Assembly: GCA_964023205.1 (NCBI GenBank)
Contig: OZ026843.1
Location: 5,069,029-5,133,028, forward strand
DNA from: Lutraria lutraria
Taxonomy: Eukaryota; Mollusca; Bivalvia; Venerida; Mactridae
Reading direction: 5' to 3'
Length of the DNA: 64,000 nucleotides
Below the pieces are notes generated by a model. It worked only from the letters and a program-made list of their open reading frames with translations. It did not search any database and had not been told where the DNA came from. Position numbers and translations under genes: made by a program. How positions within the stretch are numbered: position 1 is the first letter of the stretch; each line of letters opens with the position of its first letter. Below, one piece after another: positions 48,689 through 63,600 of this stretch.

Positions 48689-51600
48689 ATGGCTTCGGCA
48701 ACTTGGTTACCACTTGGACATGTTTATTATGAGTGAGTTATCATATATTGTTCTTGCTTTTAAAAGTAGAAAACAATCGAATGATCAAGTGTTGGAAATT
48801 CGGATATTAAGATTTCGGATATATTTTGTTTTCATTAATTTAATTCTGAATATTTTTTCGATGCTTAAGCCTTGATTGAGTTTCTTATGTGTTGAATCGA
48901 TTTTCACATTGTCTGAATTGTTATATATTTGAATATAGCCTTTGTATCAATTCTTGAAACATTAAATGTTTTCTTTTTGACAAATCTACTTCCTCAATTA
49001 TCATTTCATTTTTTGACTAGTAGACTTCGCGAAAGGAAAAAAATCTACCTGACAGTTCAATAATTTGGTCTAATAAGCTTGAAAATTCTGTCATACGGCA
49101 GGGCTTTTTTCCCTTCTATAGCAGGGGCCGTTCATAGGTGTCTTCCCCTCAGGAAAATTCTTTAAAATCATGCAGTTTTCCCCTAAAATTCAATTTACAT
49201 CAAGTTTTTTCTTCCCCTTTTGCAAAAATTATGTGTTAATTTTCCCCAAATTTAAAGAAAAGGCCCCTTCCCCTACCTGTGAAAAAAAGCCCTGTACGGA
49301 AAGGAAATATGTCGGAACGAAAGATGTAAACAAGTATACATCAGGTAAATATGTCGCGGAACAGCTGGACTGATAAGATTCTTTTTAAGTTTATTGGACC
49401 AACACAAAATCTAGCAGACAAGTCCTTTGGTATGGCACCTTTCGTGAAGTCCGGATGAGTTTATGAATTCTGACTTCTTCGTATTTTTGCATTTGCAGGA
49501 AAATAGAATTGTATTCTTTAGACTGGGGAGACCAGATAGATTTGTCAAAGTTCTTAGTGGTTGCTGGACCTTATGGAGGGCCCGTTGGTATGACCATTCT
49601 TTTATACATTCATTATTATTATTTACAAGGACTTATATACATACATGGATTCGCAACTGCTAAAAATAGCTCAAACGATATCGTTCGGCGATCCCACAAT
49701 GCATTGCTATATACTCGGCAATGTCCGACAGCTGTAATTGGGTGTTTACGAATTTGATTTTCCTAAAAAAACTCAGGCATGGGAAATTGGTAAAGGATGC
49801 AACAAATTCCTTAAAGATATTGAGATACATTTATAATCCACAAAGTCTTAAGTATAAGCATTGAAAAAGGCATCAGTCGAACATTTTAAATTCCAAGATG
49901 GCGGACATCTATTATAATCCTTTCGTCTCCGAGATTAAACATTCGGAATACCACGGATATTTTCGCTGTTATTATCATTCGGATTATCACGGATATTTTC
50001 GTATTTTCGCTTTTGTAAACAATAGCTTGTATTCCCGCTGATTCACGTCTTATTATCGCGGGATTTGATTACTTTAAACTGTTAATACTGGAAAAGTTAG
50101 TGAACACTCTAGAAGTCACTGTTTTGATTGGATCATCATGAAACCTCGTCAGAATGTTTGTCTTCATAATATCTTGGACGAGTTCAAACGTGGGTCATCT
50201 TGGGTCAAAAACTAGGTCGCTAGGCCAAATCTTATGAAAAACCATGTTAACACTGTACATTTCACAGTTATAATTGGATATTCACCAAACTTTGTCAAAT
50301 CGTTTGTTTTAATGATTAATTGATCAAGTACAAATATGGGTCTTGTCACAATGTTTGGTCAGCATAACATAGGTCAGCCGGGGTAAAAAACTGGTCACTA
50401 GGTCAAATCTTAGGTAAAAATCTTGTAAAAGGTCTAAATATCATGGTTTGTCAGATTGTTCGTCTTAATGATATGAAGGACAAGTTCAAATTTGGGTCAC
50501 CTAGGGTCAAAAACTAGGTCACAAGGTCAAATCTTAGGAAAACCTTAGTTACACTGTAGTTGTCAAATTTTGATTGTATCTTCACCAAACCTTGTCAGAA
50601 AGTTTGTCTTAATGATATGTTAGACAAAAATTCGAACATAGGTCATCTGGGGTCAAAAACTAGGTCACGAGGTCATATTTTAGGAAAACCTTGTCTATGC
50701 TGTAGTTTTCATGGTTTTGATTGGATATTCACCAAATTTTGTCAGAATGTTTGTCTTATTCATTTGTCGGACATGTTCTAACATGGTTCATCTGGGATCA
50801 AAAACTAGGTCACCGGTCCAAAACAATATTTTAATGAGTGAACAGTGATTGTCATGTGAGTGATATAGGGCCAGAGTTCCTGCAGAGTTTAAGTGAGGCA
50901 TGGTGTTTTTGTACTTAAGGAGCACTTTCAGAGCGTGGTTCAAACCCTGCAAGGCAAATTGTCTGATTATACAATTAGTTAATGATGTTACTTGCCACTG
51001 CATTTGCTATTACAGCAATCTGTGCAAGATAATGTCTGCATCAATTGTGCTGCTGTCTTTACTTAATACTGCTTAAAATGACACAGGCCAACAGTAAAGG
51101 CATATTAATGACACATGACCTTACATACAATTTATAAATGCAGCATGGCGATTTGTCTTTGAGGCATGGCGCAGTTCCATCCTTAATAGGGCTTGAGGAA
51201 ACATTTTCATTTTTGTAAACAGACCTTCATTTAACCTTAGTTTTGATAATATTGCAGTTTTTTCTCTTGCAGCCTTGATGAGAGATGATAGTAATAATAC
51301 CAATGTGAATATAAAGCCTACCATACATTGTTACACATCTGCTGGGAAACATATAAGTTCACTCAGGGTGAGTTAGTGGCATATTTTGTTATCTTTCAGT
51401 CCTCACAAAAGCCTGTCAGACCTCGGTCCTCCAGCAAAAATTCCTTCAATTTTGATGGAAGGTTGAAGTCATTATGTGGCTCAACAAATTCTTTTCAGGC
51501 AGGACTACCAGCTAAGAATTTAAACTGGTTCTACAGCAATTTCAACTCATCCTGAGCAGTTTTCTTCTCGTAATTAAGGGCAGACTATAAGTGGAATTTC

Positions 51601-54600
51601 AAGTCCTGCATTATAATCATATTGGTCCAGTAATAATTTGTCTGGTTCAATAATATTTAACGCATACACTGGACATTGACTGAAAACTACCTTTTATTAT
51701 GGGCAGCATCCACAATGGTGTCTGCTCTCTAATTCAGATCCTCACCAAACTTTGATGGAAATGTTTAAGACCATAAAATCTCGGCCAAGTTCAATAACCA
51801 GCCTGATCGGGTCAGGCACTTCTGAGTTATGCCCCTTGAATTTTGACGGGCATGTTTTGTGACCTGGCACATACAAGATTCTGTAAGCTTAAAATACTGT
51901 TAAACTTATTATTACATATTTACAGTGGAACAGTGGTCGTATAAAAAAGATGGGTTGGTCTCATACTGAAGATTTATTATGTGTGCAAGATGATGGAACT
52001 GTTTTGGTGTATGATATATTTCTTAACTTCAAACAACAGTTCGGTATGGGACAGGTAAAAGATTATTGATACTACAGAGTTGTCCAGTGTCTATTCTAGG
52101 ACACAGGATTGCAGCATTCACAAAATGTTTTCAAAGAATGTGCAGATTTTCTGCATGTTTTGTATGCCTTCAAATCCATTGATAAACTAGAAAACGGTTT
52201 CATTTTCACTAAGCATATTTATGACAGGAACACGAAAAAACCAAAGGGAGATAACTCTATGATACATGAAAAATAAAAAAAAATCTTAAGACTTTTGTGA
52301 CCGTCAATATCTGTTCAAAGATTTCATTGGTTCAATCTAAAATTGTTTACATGCTCACCAGAAATGTAAATACTAAAAGTTAAAAACGTGTAAAAGGTAA
52401 AACATATAAACATGGGCAAATGTGTAAAATGTAAAGTAATTATTCAATATAATTTTATAAACTGATATTTGATATTGCCTCCGTCTGTTTTTCAAACAAG
52501 TGAGTGTGGAATTCACCCCTGCCCCTTTTTGATTTCTAGAATAGACACCAACTTTATTTTAGCCAGAAAATATTTTTCTATTCTGGGTAAGATTTCTTGT
52601 ATTTTGGAGTGAGCAAATCAGGCAGTCTGTACTTTTTTATGAACTTTGACATGGTTGTAAATATTTTGCATTTTATTTATTTAGTCTTCTTTTAAAACCA
52701 ATTTGGAATTGGGGTTGCATATATTTTTATCACATGTAGTGCAGTATGTGTTTCAGTGAAAGAGTTAGTAATTTAAGTATAAATGTATAATTAATGATTG
52801 TTGGTTGTATTGATATAGATGTATTTCATGCACAGGAAAACACTCAATTGACTGTCCCACAATATTTATTGATAAGAAAATGAACTCTAAAATTTACATC
52901 AAATGTACTTGAAGACCTTGTTCTAATTGTCGGTCTTGCTGCTTTTAGTCTACAAGTATTGTCTATGTGTGTTGCAGGAAGCAAAGGACACCAAAGTAAT
53001 GGACGTTAGAATCTTCAGTAGTTACAAAGGAACTGGAATTGCAGTGCTGACATGCTCTTATAGAATATTTATTGTTAATAGTATAGATGACTTACGGATC
53101 AGAAAACTTGCTGAAGTGCCAGGTATTAAATTAATTAGATTGTTAAACCAGGGGTGTGGAATTCCTATGCCCGACTCGTCCGACACAGGATTTTTTCTCT
53201 TCTGACAAGTAACATTTTTAGTGGTAGTTGTCCGCAGACGAGTAGCAAATGAGAAAAAAGAACACTGTAAAGTAATCGAATGCTCAAGATTCATCGCCGA
53301 ATCTTGTATAATATTTTTAGAGATCCGCAACTTGTCAGACATATCTTAAATTGACCATGCTTATTTATGCTGTTTGCACCAATCAACACCACCTCTTATT
53401 AGTGGTATTGAATAAAGTCCATACCATTCAGTATGGTCCAGGTCGTATTTTCCAAAATAGCTACACACTTTTCTGGATAATCACATGTTTTGATAGTATT
53501 TATGGAGTATGTAGTACAATGTCATGTAACATTAAGCATTATGGCCAACAAAATACCAAAGACTTGTTAATTTTCAAGAATGGGCGTTACATTTATATTT
53601 TTCATGAAGTATACAAATTTCTGACAACAAATTTCGGGTAACAGCACCATATTGTGCAAATAGACGTCATCTAAATGGTATTTAATGTTAACCTGCTGTA
53701 TTAGTGGTATCTTATCCTTGATATTTAATCATGTGGCACACATTCATGATGAAATCTCCATTTGCCAGGGCAGCAGTGTTAGTCTTATGAAAATCAGTTT
53801 CAATTTATGCTGCATTATGGCAGGTAGTTTTACCTGATTATGGTTCTAAGTTCATAAAAAACATCTCCCTTTAAATTTTAATGTTATTGCAGCTCAAAAA
53901 GTGTAAGAGCCAAAGAAATTGAAGTTACCATCAGTAAATTTTGTGAAACTGAAAGGGATTTATCTCCTTACCTACCAAACAACACAACTCACAGTAATTG
54001 AATGTCATATTTGTGTGTCCTAGCAATTTTTAGTTTAAGTAGCCAATACAGTATTTATGGTCCAGTGTGTAAAATGGAAAGATTTTGACATATTTTTTGT
54101 GTGTCCTAGCAATTTTTAGTTTAAGTAGCCAATACAGTATTTATGGTCCAGTGTGTAAAATGGAAAGATTTTGACATAATCTTTGTGTGTCCTAGCAATT
54201 TTTAGTTTAAGTAGCCAATACAGTATTTATGGTCCAGTGTGTAAAATGAAAAGATTTTGACATATTTTTTGTGTGTCCTAGCAAGTTTTAGTTTAAGTAG
54301 CCAATACAGTATTTATGGTCCAGTGTGTAAAATGGAAAGATTTTGACATAATTTTTGTGTGTCCTAGCAAGTTTTAGTTTAAGTAGCCAATACAGTATTT
54401 ATGGTCCAGTGTGTAAAATGGAAAGATTTTGAAATATTTTTTGTGTGTCCTAGCAAGTTTTAGTTTAAGTAGCCAATACAGTATTTATGGTCCAGTGTGT
54501 AAAATGGAAAGATTTTGAAATATCTTTTGTGTGTCCTAGCAAGTTTTAGTTTAAGTAGCCAATACAGTATTTATGGTCCAGTGTGTAAAATGGAAAAAAA

Positions 54601-57600
54601 TTGACATAATTTTTGTGTGTCCTAGCAATTTTTAGCTTAAGTAGCCAATACAGTATTTATGCTCCAGTGTGTAAACTAGAAAGATTTTGAAATATTTTTG
54701 TGTGTCCTATCAATTTTCTATTGGTGTAAATTCACAGGTTTAGACTGTGCACCGACTGCCTGGGGTATTATTACCATGGATGGTCAGTCTCAAGCCTTGG
54801 TGGCCAAAGAGAATGAACTTTACTTGGTTGATCATGGTGGACAGTATCAAAAACAAGTAAGTACCCAGTATTTTCTATGATTGGTCACATTGTATAATTG
54901 TGCGTGTGTGTGTTTCCTAGATTTTTATGAATTGAATGATCTGGGACCAATCATATCCCTGAGTACATTTAATGAATTAACATTGTAAATAGTGTGTTGT
55001 TTACAATTCTTGTTAATACATGCAATCATGCAGAAATGCAATGTTTAAAAAAAGCCAGATACCTTTTAGGTATGCTCATATTATAACAATACATCTTCCA
55101 GAAATGCTCATGTATATCAGGATTTTTAACTATGTACCAGTAAGTTGTCCTTTTGTTAGTGAACTTATTTGTTATTGGATTGAATTTACCTTAAGTTTTC
55201 CAAATGATGAGCTACATGCAAACTTTGTATTTTATAATATGTCTTAGTGGATGTTGTCAAGTTATATCTACTTGTGATAACATTTATTTTCTATCTTTTT
55301 CATACAGGATATTGAGTTGTCTGTACCTTCCGAAGCCATAATGGACATGGCAATATCTTTTAATAATAAGTACCTGGCATTATTCACAGAGAGTGGTACA
55401 GTATGGATAGGTTCAGCTGACCTGAAGGTAATCATTGTAATAATGAAGTGCGGCATTTAATTTCCTAAAACTGTCAAGATTTTATTTTAATGCACCCGTG
55501 TCAATAGATCGGGGGCAGGGCATATTAGTTTTTGGTCTGCCTGTTTGTTTGTATCAAACTTTAACCTTGCCTATAAAATCAAAATCCTTCCACGTACAGT
55601 CATCAAACTTCATACGTTAGTTCCTCATGACAACCTTTACAGGACCTGTACATTTTCAAGTCTAAGTCACTAGGAGGGGGCATTGTGTTTTTTAAAACAC
55701 ATCTTGTTAATCTGGGGTTTAATGCTGCATTAACAGTCTGAATCATTTGTGCATTTTACAACTTAAATAGTGTAGGAAGATCCCACATGTACACCTAGGT
55801 AGATACACAGACCTACTGGTATTTAGCTGGACAGCTTCTTCACATTTGAAATCTAGTCCTGAGTGTGATTCTTATATCTGTGAGGGGCTAGTGATCACTA
55901 GTCTGAGACTATGAACATTTGAGCATGTGAACCCCAATGTCAGGATTGTGAATACAGTGCACTGATATTTTGTTGAGTTTTCATTGTTTTTTTTCAATCA
56001 ATTTATGAGACATGTCACATCCTCTAATGAGGTACATGTAAAACGTGAGTCAGCAATCATGACAAAATTGTCTCTGTGTGCTTTTGATACAATGAAAAAA
56101 TAACTTGCAATGGACAATTTTAGGAACCATGATAAAAGTAATTGACTTACTGTTAGGCAATTATTAATTTAGGGCAACTGCTGAAATTACATGGAATTTT
56201 TTGTGTACCTGATAATTATAACTAATTGATATGTTTTACAGAAAAAATACTGTGAATTCAACACAAAATCTCACCAAAGACCAACTCAGTTCATGTGGTA
56301 AGATATTATTCCTGTTTTATAATTTTGTTTTATTTTCCTTTCTTGTATTGTCTGGTTTCAACTTAGGATGAATATGGTCTGTAGCAAACTTTTTTATGAT
56401 TTTTATGATTTTCAGTAAAGAATCCCGAATTGTTCATGTATATAAATGAATCACAGTCATCACAATTTAGATACTAGGGCTGGAAAATTAGTTAGTTCGG
56501 AGTGCTATGACGTACTCACGAAAATCCTAGCTAGTAAATTTTTTGGGCCCTTTTTTCTTCTATAGTACATAGTAAAAAAATCCCTACATCCCTACCCAGT
56601 GTTAAAATTCTGGGTCGGAGCGTGCCAAACAAACTTTTTTATTTTCAGCCTAGTGCACAAATGATTGATTTTTTTATGAACTAGGTTGTTACCCTTTATT
56701 TGCAATTAAACTTAATTGGAAAAATAATAATGCATAATGTAATAATTCTGCTTTCAGGAGTGGTCCAGGTGCTGTGGTTGCATTATGGGACAAATTGATG
56801 TTGGTTATTGGACCAGACAAGGACTATATATCGTATCCTTATTTTATTATAATCCAACTGAAAGTGTTCCTTAGACTTGTTTGTTACAAGTTAAATGTTT
56901 ATTAAATGATTAATTTATGAATTTAATATAAAATTATGTGAATAGATGCACACTTTGTTTGATCATATCGACATAAATTACATATTATCTTAGTAGACAA
57001 TGTAAGTTCAGCATATAAAAATGCTGCCGTTATGTTTGCACCTAGGCTAATAACTTAGGTGTATGACAAGTCTTAACTTGTAGCCTTTCAATTATATGAC
57101 TGTACTCTGAAACTGCCAATGAGATGCATGAGTTTTTAATTGTATATATGTGCAGTGCAACCTCTCCAAAACAACACTCTTTGAGAGTAGCAAAATTGTG
57201 TTGTTGTTGAGAGGTTGTTTTGTTTAGAGAGGTTAAATTTATAGTTAAATCATGCAGTGGGAAAAAAACAACATGTTCTTGCATGGAGGTTGTTGCTCAA
57301 GAGAAAGCCACTCTTGAGAGGTTGTACTGTACACTAAAGCATATTTGCAGTGAAATCTAATATAATGAAGTAAGTGTTCAGTTCCTGAGGAATTTATTAT
57401 AACGAAGTTCACATTGTTTCTCCTTGACAACTGATTATATTTCCCAATGATGATAGTGTACATCTTGTAGAAGAAGAAGATGGTGTGAGAATCATAGGAA
57501 GAGATAGTGTGGAATTCTTTAGAAAAGTTCCATGTAAGTTTTCATTTTCTTTCTTTAAGAATTGGAAACTTACTATCTGGAGCATATAAAATATTAAAGC

Positions 57601-60600
57601 AGGAAGCTTACAAGATTTATTAAGACAATTATTCTATTTACTCTTTGAATGTTAAGTTTATCTGTTGTTTAACAGCCCTCTATATAAGAATTTCAGAGCT
57701 GGGAGACCCGGTGATATTAAGATACAGCCCCTACTCATATTTCTGGTTCTTTATTATACCTGGTGTAGTTAAGCATTAATACACACCTCACCCCTTTCCT
57801 GTGATTTTCTTTACTCAGTTCTTGGCATTGTAGTTGGGATGGGGATATTGACCTTGAATGATAAGAACATCATGGTTCTCGTGTCAGTCTGGTACCTTGC
57901 ATCATATTCTGAACATTGAGAATATCAGCTTTTCTTCATTGTACAGTAAAACTTAGATATTATAACCACGTGTGGGACTCTATCAATGAGAGGTTACTGT
58001 GACCTTGAAGTCGATACCTTAACCACCCGGCCACAAAGGCGGGTCTGAGAAAAAACTGAAAGCCAGTAAAAGAGAGTTTTACTGTATAGTCATTATATGG
58101 TGTGTTTCGCACATTACATTGTATTTCTTGTTTACCAGGGCTATAGAGTGTTAAACTTATACGAGATTAAAATCTTTTTGCAGCTGTCACAGAACAAATA
58201 TTTAAGATTGCCTCAATGGAACCTGGTGCCATGTTATTTGAAGCTTCAAGAGAATTTGAGGTAATTGTATGGAAAAAAATACTCATTTAAAGTGCAGTCA
58301 AACCTGTGTTAACGGCCATATCTGAATAACAGTCACCCTGTGAATGAATGCCTTTCTTTTAAAAAGTTTTGATTATTTAGAAAAAAATCACCTCCAAATA
58401 AGGGTCATCCATCAGTGAAGGCAACAGTTTGTCTTTCCCAAGGGTGGCCTTTGTTTGCAGGTTTGACTTAATACAGATTTTGAAGATATGTAATTGCATC
58501 TCTTAAAACCTATATTTTGCAGTCTGTTCTTATCAATGATTGAATTGCAATTGCTGATATTTCACCTACCTGTCATTGTGTGAATTTTGAGTGTACGAGA
58601 ATAATTCATATGTTTTAATTTTAGAAAAAGAGTCAGAAAGCAGATGATTATATTAGGATGATAAAAGATTCACTAGATCAAGCTGTCTCTCAATGTATAC
58701 AAGCAGCAGGTCATGAGATTGAACCTAAGAAACAAAGAGCTTTACTAAAGGTATGTGTTGTGGCCTTGTCCTGATAATCTTAGAAGTTTCATTCTTATAT
58801 AGTGAGGATTCAAAGAATAGGGCCATACTTAAAGAAATGTTTGTTTGCTGTAACCCTACTCAGAGAATGTTTAGTGTGTAGGTAGGTAGGGATTTTTTTT
58901 TACAATTTGATTTTGATATTTAACCCGAAATACTGAATGCTTATTTTTATGTAAAAAAAGTATTACCCGAAAGGCCAAAAAAGTTGTGATGAGGCTTTTT
59001 TGGTGAGTAGGTAGCGTTACAGCCAACAATTTTTTAAGGATGGCCTAGGATCTCTGAAGTCTGTTGTCTGAACTTTGATATTCTGCTAATCTCAATGATA
59101 GATGCATTATTATATTATTGTGTTGATTTGAGAATAGCAACAATAAGGCCACTTGTCTGGCCTTCCAATTCTTCTGACCATCTAAAGTTCCTAATTTGTT
59201 CTATTACTCTTGAATCAAAACTTTATTTTGTGATATCATTTGATGTCAGTGATCTTGTTGTTTTAGGCTGCATCATTTGGGAAGTGTTTTCTCACAGATT
59301 ACAATCCAGAGCCTTTCTTCAACATGTGTCAGATGTTACGTATACTGAATCAAGTACGACTACCTGGTATTGGAATACCTCTTACATATGCACAGTATCC
59401 TTACTGATAAAATTGATAATACTGTCATATACATGTAAACCTGTAAACAGAGGCCACCAATGGTAGCGAAGAAATGGGGCCTTTATACACAGGTGTATTT
59501 AACTGTTTCAAAGGTCTATTTCATTTAAATGATATAGAATGGTGGTATTTTTTTCACATGGTGATATTAAATTATTGGCGGCTGTAAATTCTGGCAAGGC
59601 TGTGTTTGTTATCAGTAGTAGAGTTTACTGTCATGCCAACAGCCAGGGTCATTGTGCACCTTTTCCAGATTTATTGGTGGTGGAAGATTCCAGGCGTGCA
59701 CCTGGGTAGAAATATCAACCTTACATACCGGTAAGCTACCTGGACTACTTCCCTACGTGTGAAATTTTTCTGGACCAAGGTGGGAATTGAACTCACAGCA
59801 GTGTGGAGCTAGTTGTAACTTACTGTAAATGCCACTTTTACGACAATCAATCAAAGTGGCCCGGTTTTCATTTTTATGATAAAATAAATGCAATGATATA
59901 ATTTTGAAATACATTTTAATATAACTACCAGTCTATTGAGGCGGGTCTTGACTTATTTAAAAATGTTCAGTTGATTTTATGATTCACTTCCAACATGAGA
60001 CTTAAGCTGATATATTGGGAATTTATTTCAGGTTTTCTAATATCAAAATTTTAGCTACATTTCTTAACAGTTTGCTAGATTGGAACGACTTACAATGCAT
60101 GTGTTAATTGATCGACTGGTATTGAGGAAATACTTCTATTTAGCCATCAGAATTTGTCAGTATCTTAAACTTCCAGAAGCTGAGGGAGCCAGTCGTATCC
60201 TTGCTCATTGGGCATGTTTCACTGTGAGTCTATAGTTTACTCTTACTTAGTTCTGGGTCCGTATTCACAAAGCATCTTAAGTAATTTTTTAACCTAAGTT
60301 ATATTTTTCCTTAAATTCGACCTTTTCCTTAACTCTTTTGTACTAATATAAAGGAGGAAATCACAATAATATGATTTTATCTTTGTTCTAAAGATGCCAA
60401 TTATGAAAATGATAATTCATTTTCACACTTTTGATGACTGGTTTACCAACTTTTACCACGAATAGAATTTCGACTTAAGTAAAAAATTCGACTTAAGTTA
60501 AAGAAAATCTTAAGATGCTTTGTGAATATGGACCCTGGTAGTATTTTTAAGATTTTTCTTCTTGGAAATATTTGTATATGAAGATTTATGGTTGTATATT

Positions 60601-63600
60601 TATTGTACATAAATAATCATATGCGACACATCAAATTTTACTGAGACATTGAAAATCTCCAGTACTTACATGTCTCAGAATGAAATACGTTCAGTATTAA
60701 GTCTATGCTAAAAATAACTAGTTCATGGTTTTCATTTATATTCAGTATAACAGTTTTTCTTGTGAAATTAACAGATTTGGCTAGGAGTCGTCTAGTTTAC
60801 AAGTATTTTCCAACTTTTGGATTGTAACCTTTTTTTTTTCAATACTAACCAATGGTTTTCATACAAGGCAATCAGTTCTGAATGAAAACTCTGCTAGTTA
60901 GACGCTTTAGATTAAAGAATTGTGAGTGAGAATTGTTAATTATTAATAGGGCTGTCCCGATACAGATCTCAGCCGATACGATACGTATTGCGATAAGGTA
61001 CTAGCGATATGCGATATCTACGATACGATATAAAAGTATTTCAAAGTAATGAAAAACGTTGTAATATTAGTGGTTTTTTATAACTCTGCGCACTTGTTTG
61101 GTACTAGAAAGTTCTAGGTAATCGTTGAAATTTATTAATTGCTATTGTTAAGCACCAAAACTCACATTACAACTTGAATTAAATCTTGGTGAAATTATAT
61201 TTCGGTTTTTGAATTTTCCCCCATAACTCGCAATGCCATAAAAACACGGTCAGTACCAGATAATTGGATTGATACAAAATTCCTTTACCGTGAATCATGA
61301 GAAACTAGGCATAATAATTGTTAAATTTACTCAACTTACATCCAGATAAAGTTGTTTAACGAATCAGTGTAAATAAGTGTAACGAGGTACGAAATTGCTA
61401 ATTAATTTAATGTTGTAAATAATAAAATACAGTAAGATGATGAAGAGACATATGTGTGTTCTAATGTTGCTAACCCAACCACTATACTTGATATCATGGG
61501 GACACATCTTACAGATAGCTACATGCTTCTTTGTTTCGTCAATCGGCAATCCAAAATGCTGCCATAGTTTATATGTAAAATTACTTTGTGGCGTTTTAAA
61601 GTTAATTGGTGCTTCTTCCATTTTTGAATAGATTGTTAATGAAGACGATGACACTGTTTACACACTTTAAATGTGAAAATGGTTGAATATTCGTACATGT
61701 GTTTGGAAATTTAAATGTCAGATCTATTTTTCGAAAAATTAGAAAAAAATATATTCCGCATTTGTTAAATAAAAAAATAAAACATCGTTTAATTAATTTA
61801 TGAAATTTATAAGTCAATATCTACTTGACAAAATCCGAATACATGGTCTAGCTTTACCTCAAGCTGCAGCCTGCTTATGATAGAATCCCGAAGTTTTGTC
61901 GACTATTAATTGAGAGTAAATTTGTCAATCTAGTTCAATTTTTTCAAAATTCTAGGAGTTTTTAATGCAAAAGCAATAAAAACCGCGATACGGCCGAAAC
62001 GATACGCATATCGTTCAGCACTGTACCGGTACGTACCGGTACACAGCCATATCGGGACAGCCCTAATTATTAACATTTTTTTTCTGATTTCTAGGTGATG
62101 CAGAGGAAAGAGGATGATGATCACGTGGCTAATATTATAAGAGATAAAATGGGTGACACTCCTGGTGTGTCCTATTCTGATATAGCCAGTAAAGCCTTGG
62201 AATGTGGAAGAGAGGAGCTTGCTATCAGAGTAAGCATACTTGAATGTTTGACCAACTTCCTGATAAAGCCTCATTCATTAGAGAAAATATATACAGTTTT
62301 AACCTTTCAAAGAAGTACAGTACAACCTCTCCAAAACAACACCCTATGGGAGTAGCAAAATTATGCTGTTGTTGTAGGGAGGTTGTTGCACACGAGAGGG
62401 TCACTCTGGAGAGGATGAACTGTACTTTTAATATCAAGGCTGGAATTATTAGCAAACTTGAATGTTTGGCCAAATGGTTGATGAAATCTCCTTCATCAGC
62501 AGGGCTGGACAAATCCACTCATCTGCTCGTTATTATGAGTAGAAATCGACTGAGGATGAGTTTAAATTGCTGTAAAACCAGTTAATATTCTATGTTGGTT
62601 GTCCAGCAGGATGTGTAGCCTGAAAAAAAATTGTCTATATACTTTTTTTACTTGTCAGAAGTGTATACTGTGGAATCATTAATTTTCGTTGGGGATTTAA
62701 TTTCATGGATTTCGTGGTTTGACTCATCCACGAAATCAAATCCCCACTAATTCAAATGCGGAGAACAGGCATTTCTTTTCAAAAATCAAATTCCACGAAT
62801 TTATGTCCCCACGAAATAGCCTTTTTAGTAAAAACCACGAAAATTGAACCCAACGAAAATTAATGATTCCACAGTATCTAATGTCAGAGCTTACATAATG
62901 TTGGGTTATTTGTTGTACTGTTGAAATCTAACAAGGACTTAAGAAATATATATATATTTTTTGTTTTGGCAAAAACTTGTGAATTCCACATTTTATTGTA
63001 TAATGTATATTGTCTTTCTTGAATTCTGACATCATGTATTCAGAGAAGCAACTCATGGTAATATATGTACATTTGTATTTGTAAGTACGAAGTGTAAGCT
63101 GGCCTATCTGAAGTATAGTTAAAGAATTATTTATTTGAACACTGGTATTACTTTTGAAATATAAGATATCTTATTTTTAGTTGTTGGACTATGAACCAAA
63201 AGCAGCCAAACAAGTGCCATTGTTACTTCAGATGGAAAAGAAACAAATAGCTTTAAACAAAGCCATTGACAGTGGGGATACAGATTTAAGTATGTTGATT
63301 TTATGATTACCTTTGGTCCTATAGCACTGTGCTATTCTTAATTGATCAATATTTCAGTTGTTTTGTCCATGTCCAAGGAATTCTGAACTTTGTTTCATTA
63401 TCTGGAAGTGATTTATTTAAAACTCACCTGAAGATACAACAATGCCATTTTAATGCCCCTATTTCCATAGATATTGTTTTTTGCCTGTCTGTCTATTTGT
63501 TTGTACCAAACTTTAACCTTGCCTATAAAATCAAAATGTTTCTACACACAATCATCAAACTTCATATGTTGATTCCTCATGACAAACTCTATAGTACCTG

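Noticed and set aside
53351..53641. + strand 96-codon frame in VPS16 intron 5
   Set aside because: No domain and not compatible with the exon 5 to exon 6 junction, which is continuous by comparison with VPS16.
57457..57533. VPS16 exon 10 starting only after the AG at 57456
   Set aside because: Kept as an alternative rather than preferred: it drops six residues that align with the orthologue and places the 3' end 29 nt from the U12 branch point.
60191..60210. Third U12-like GTATCCTT donor inside VPS16 exon 14
   Set aside because: It falls within conserved coding sequence (SRILAH), and the exon clearly continues to the normal donor at 60224.
62244..62585. + strand 113-codon frame in VPS16 intron 15
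   Set aside because: It overlaps a small inverted-repeat element and has no similarity to VPS16; intron sequence.
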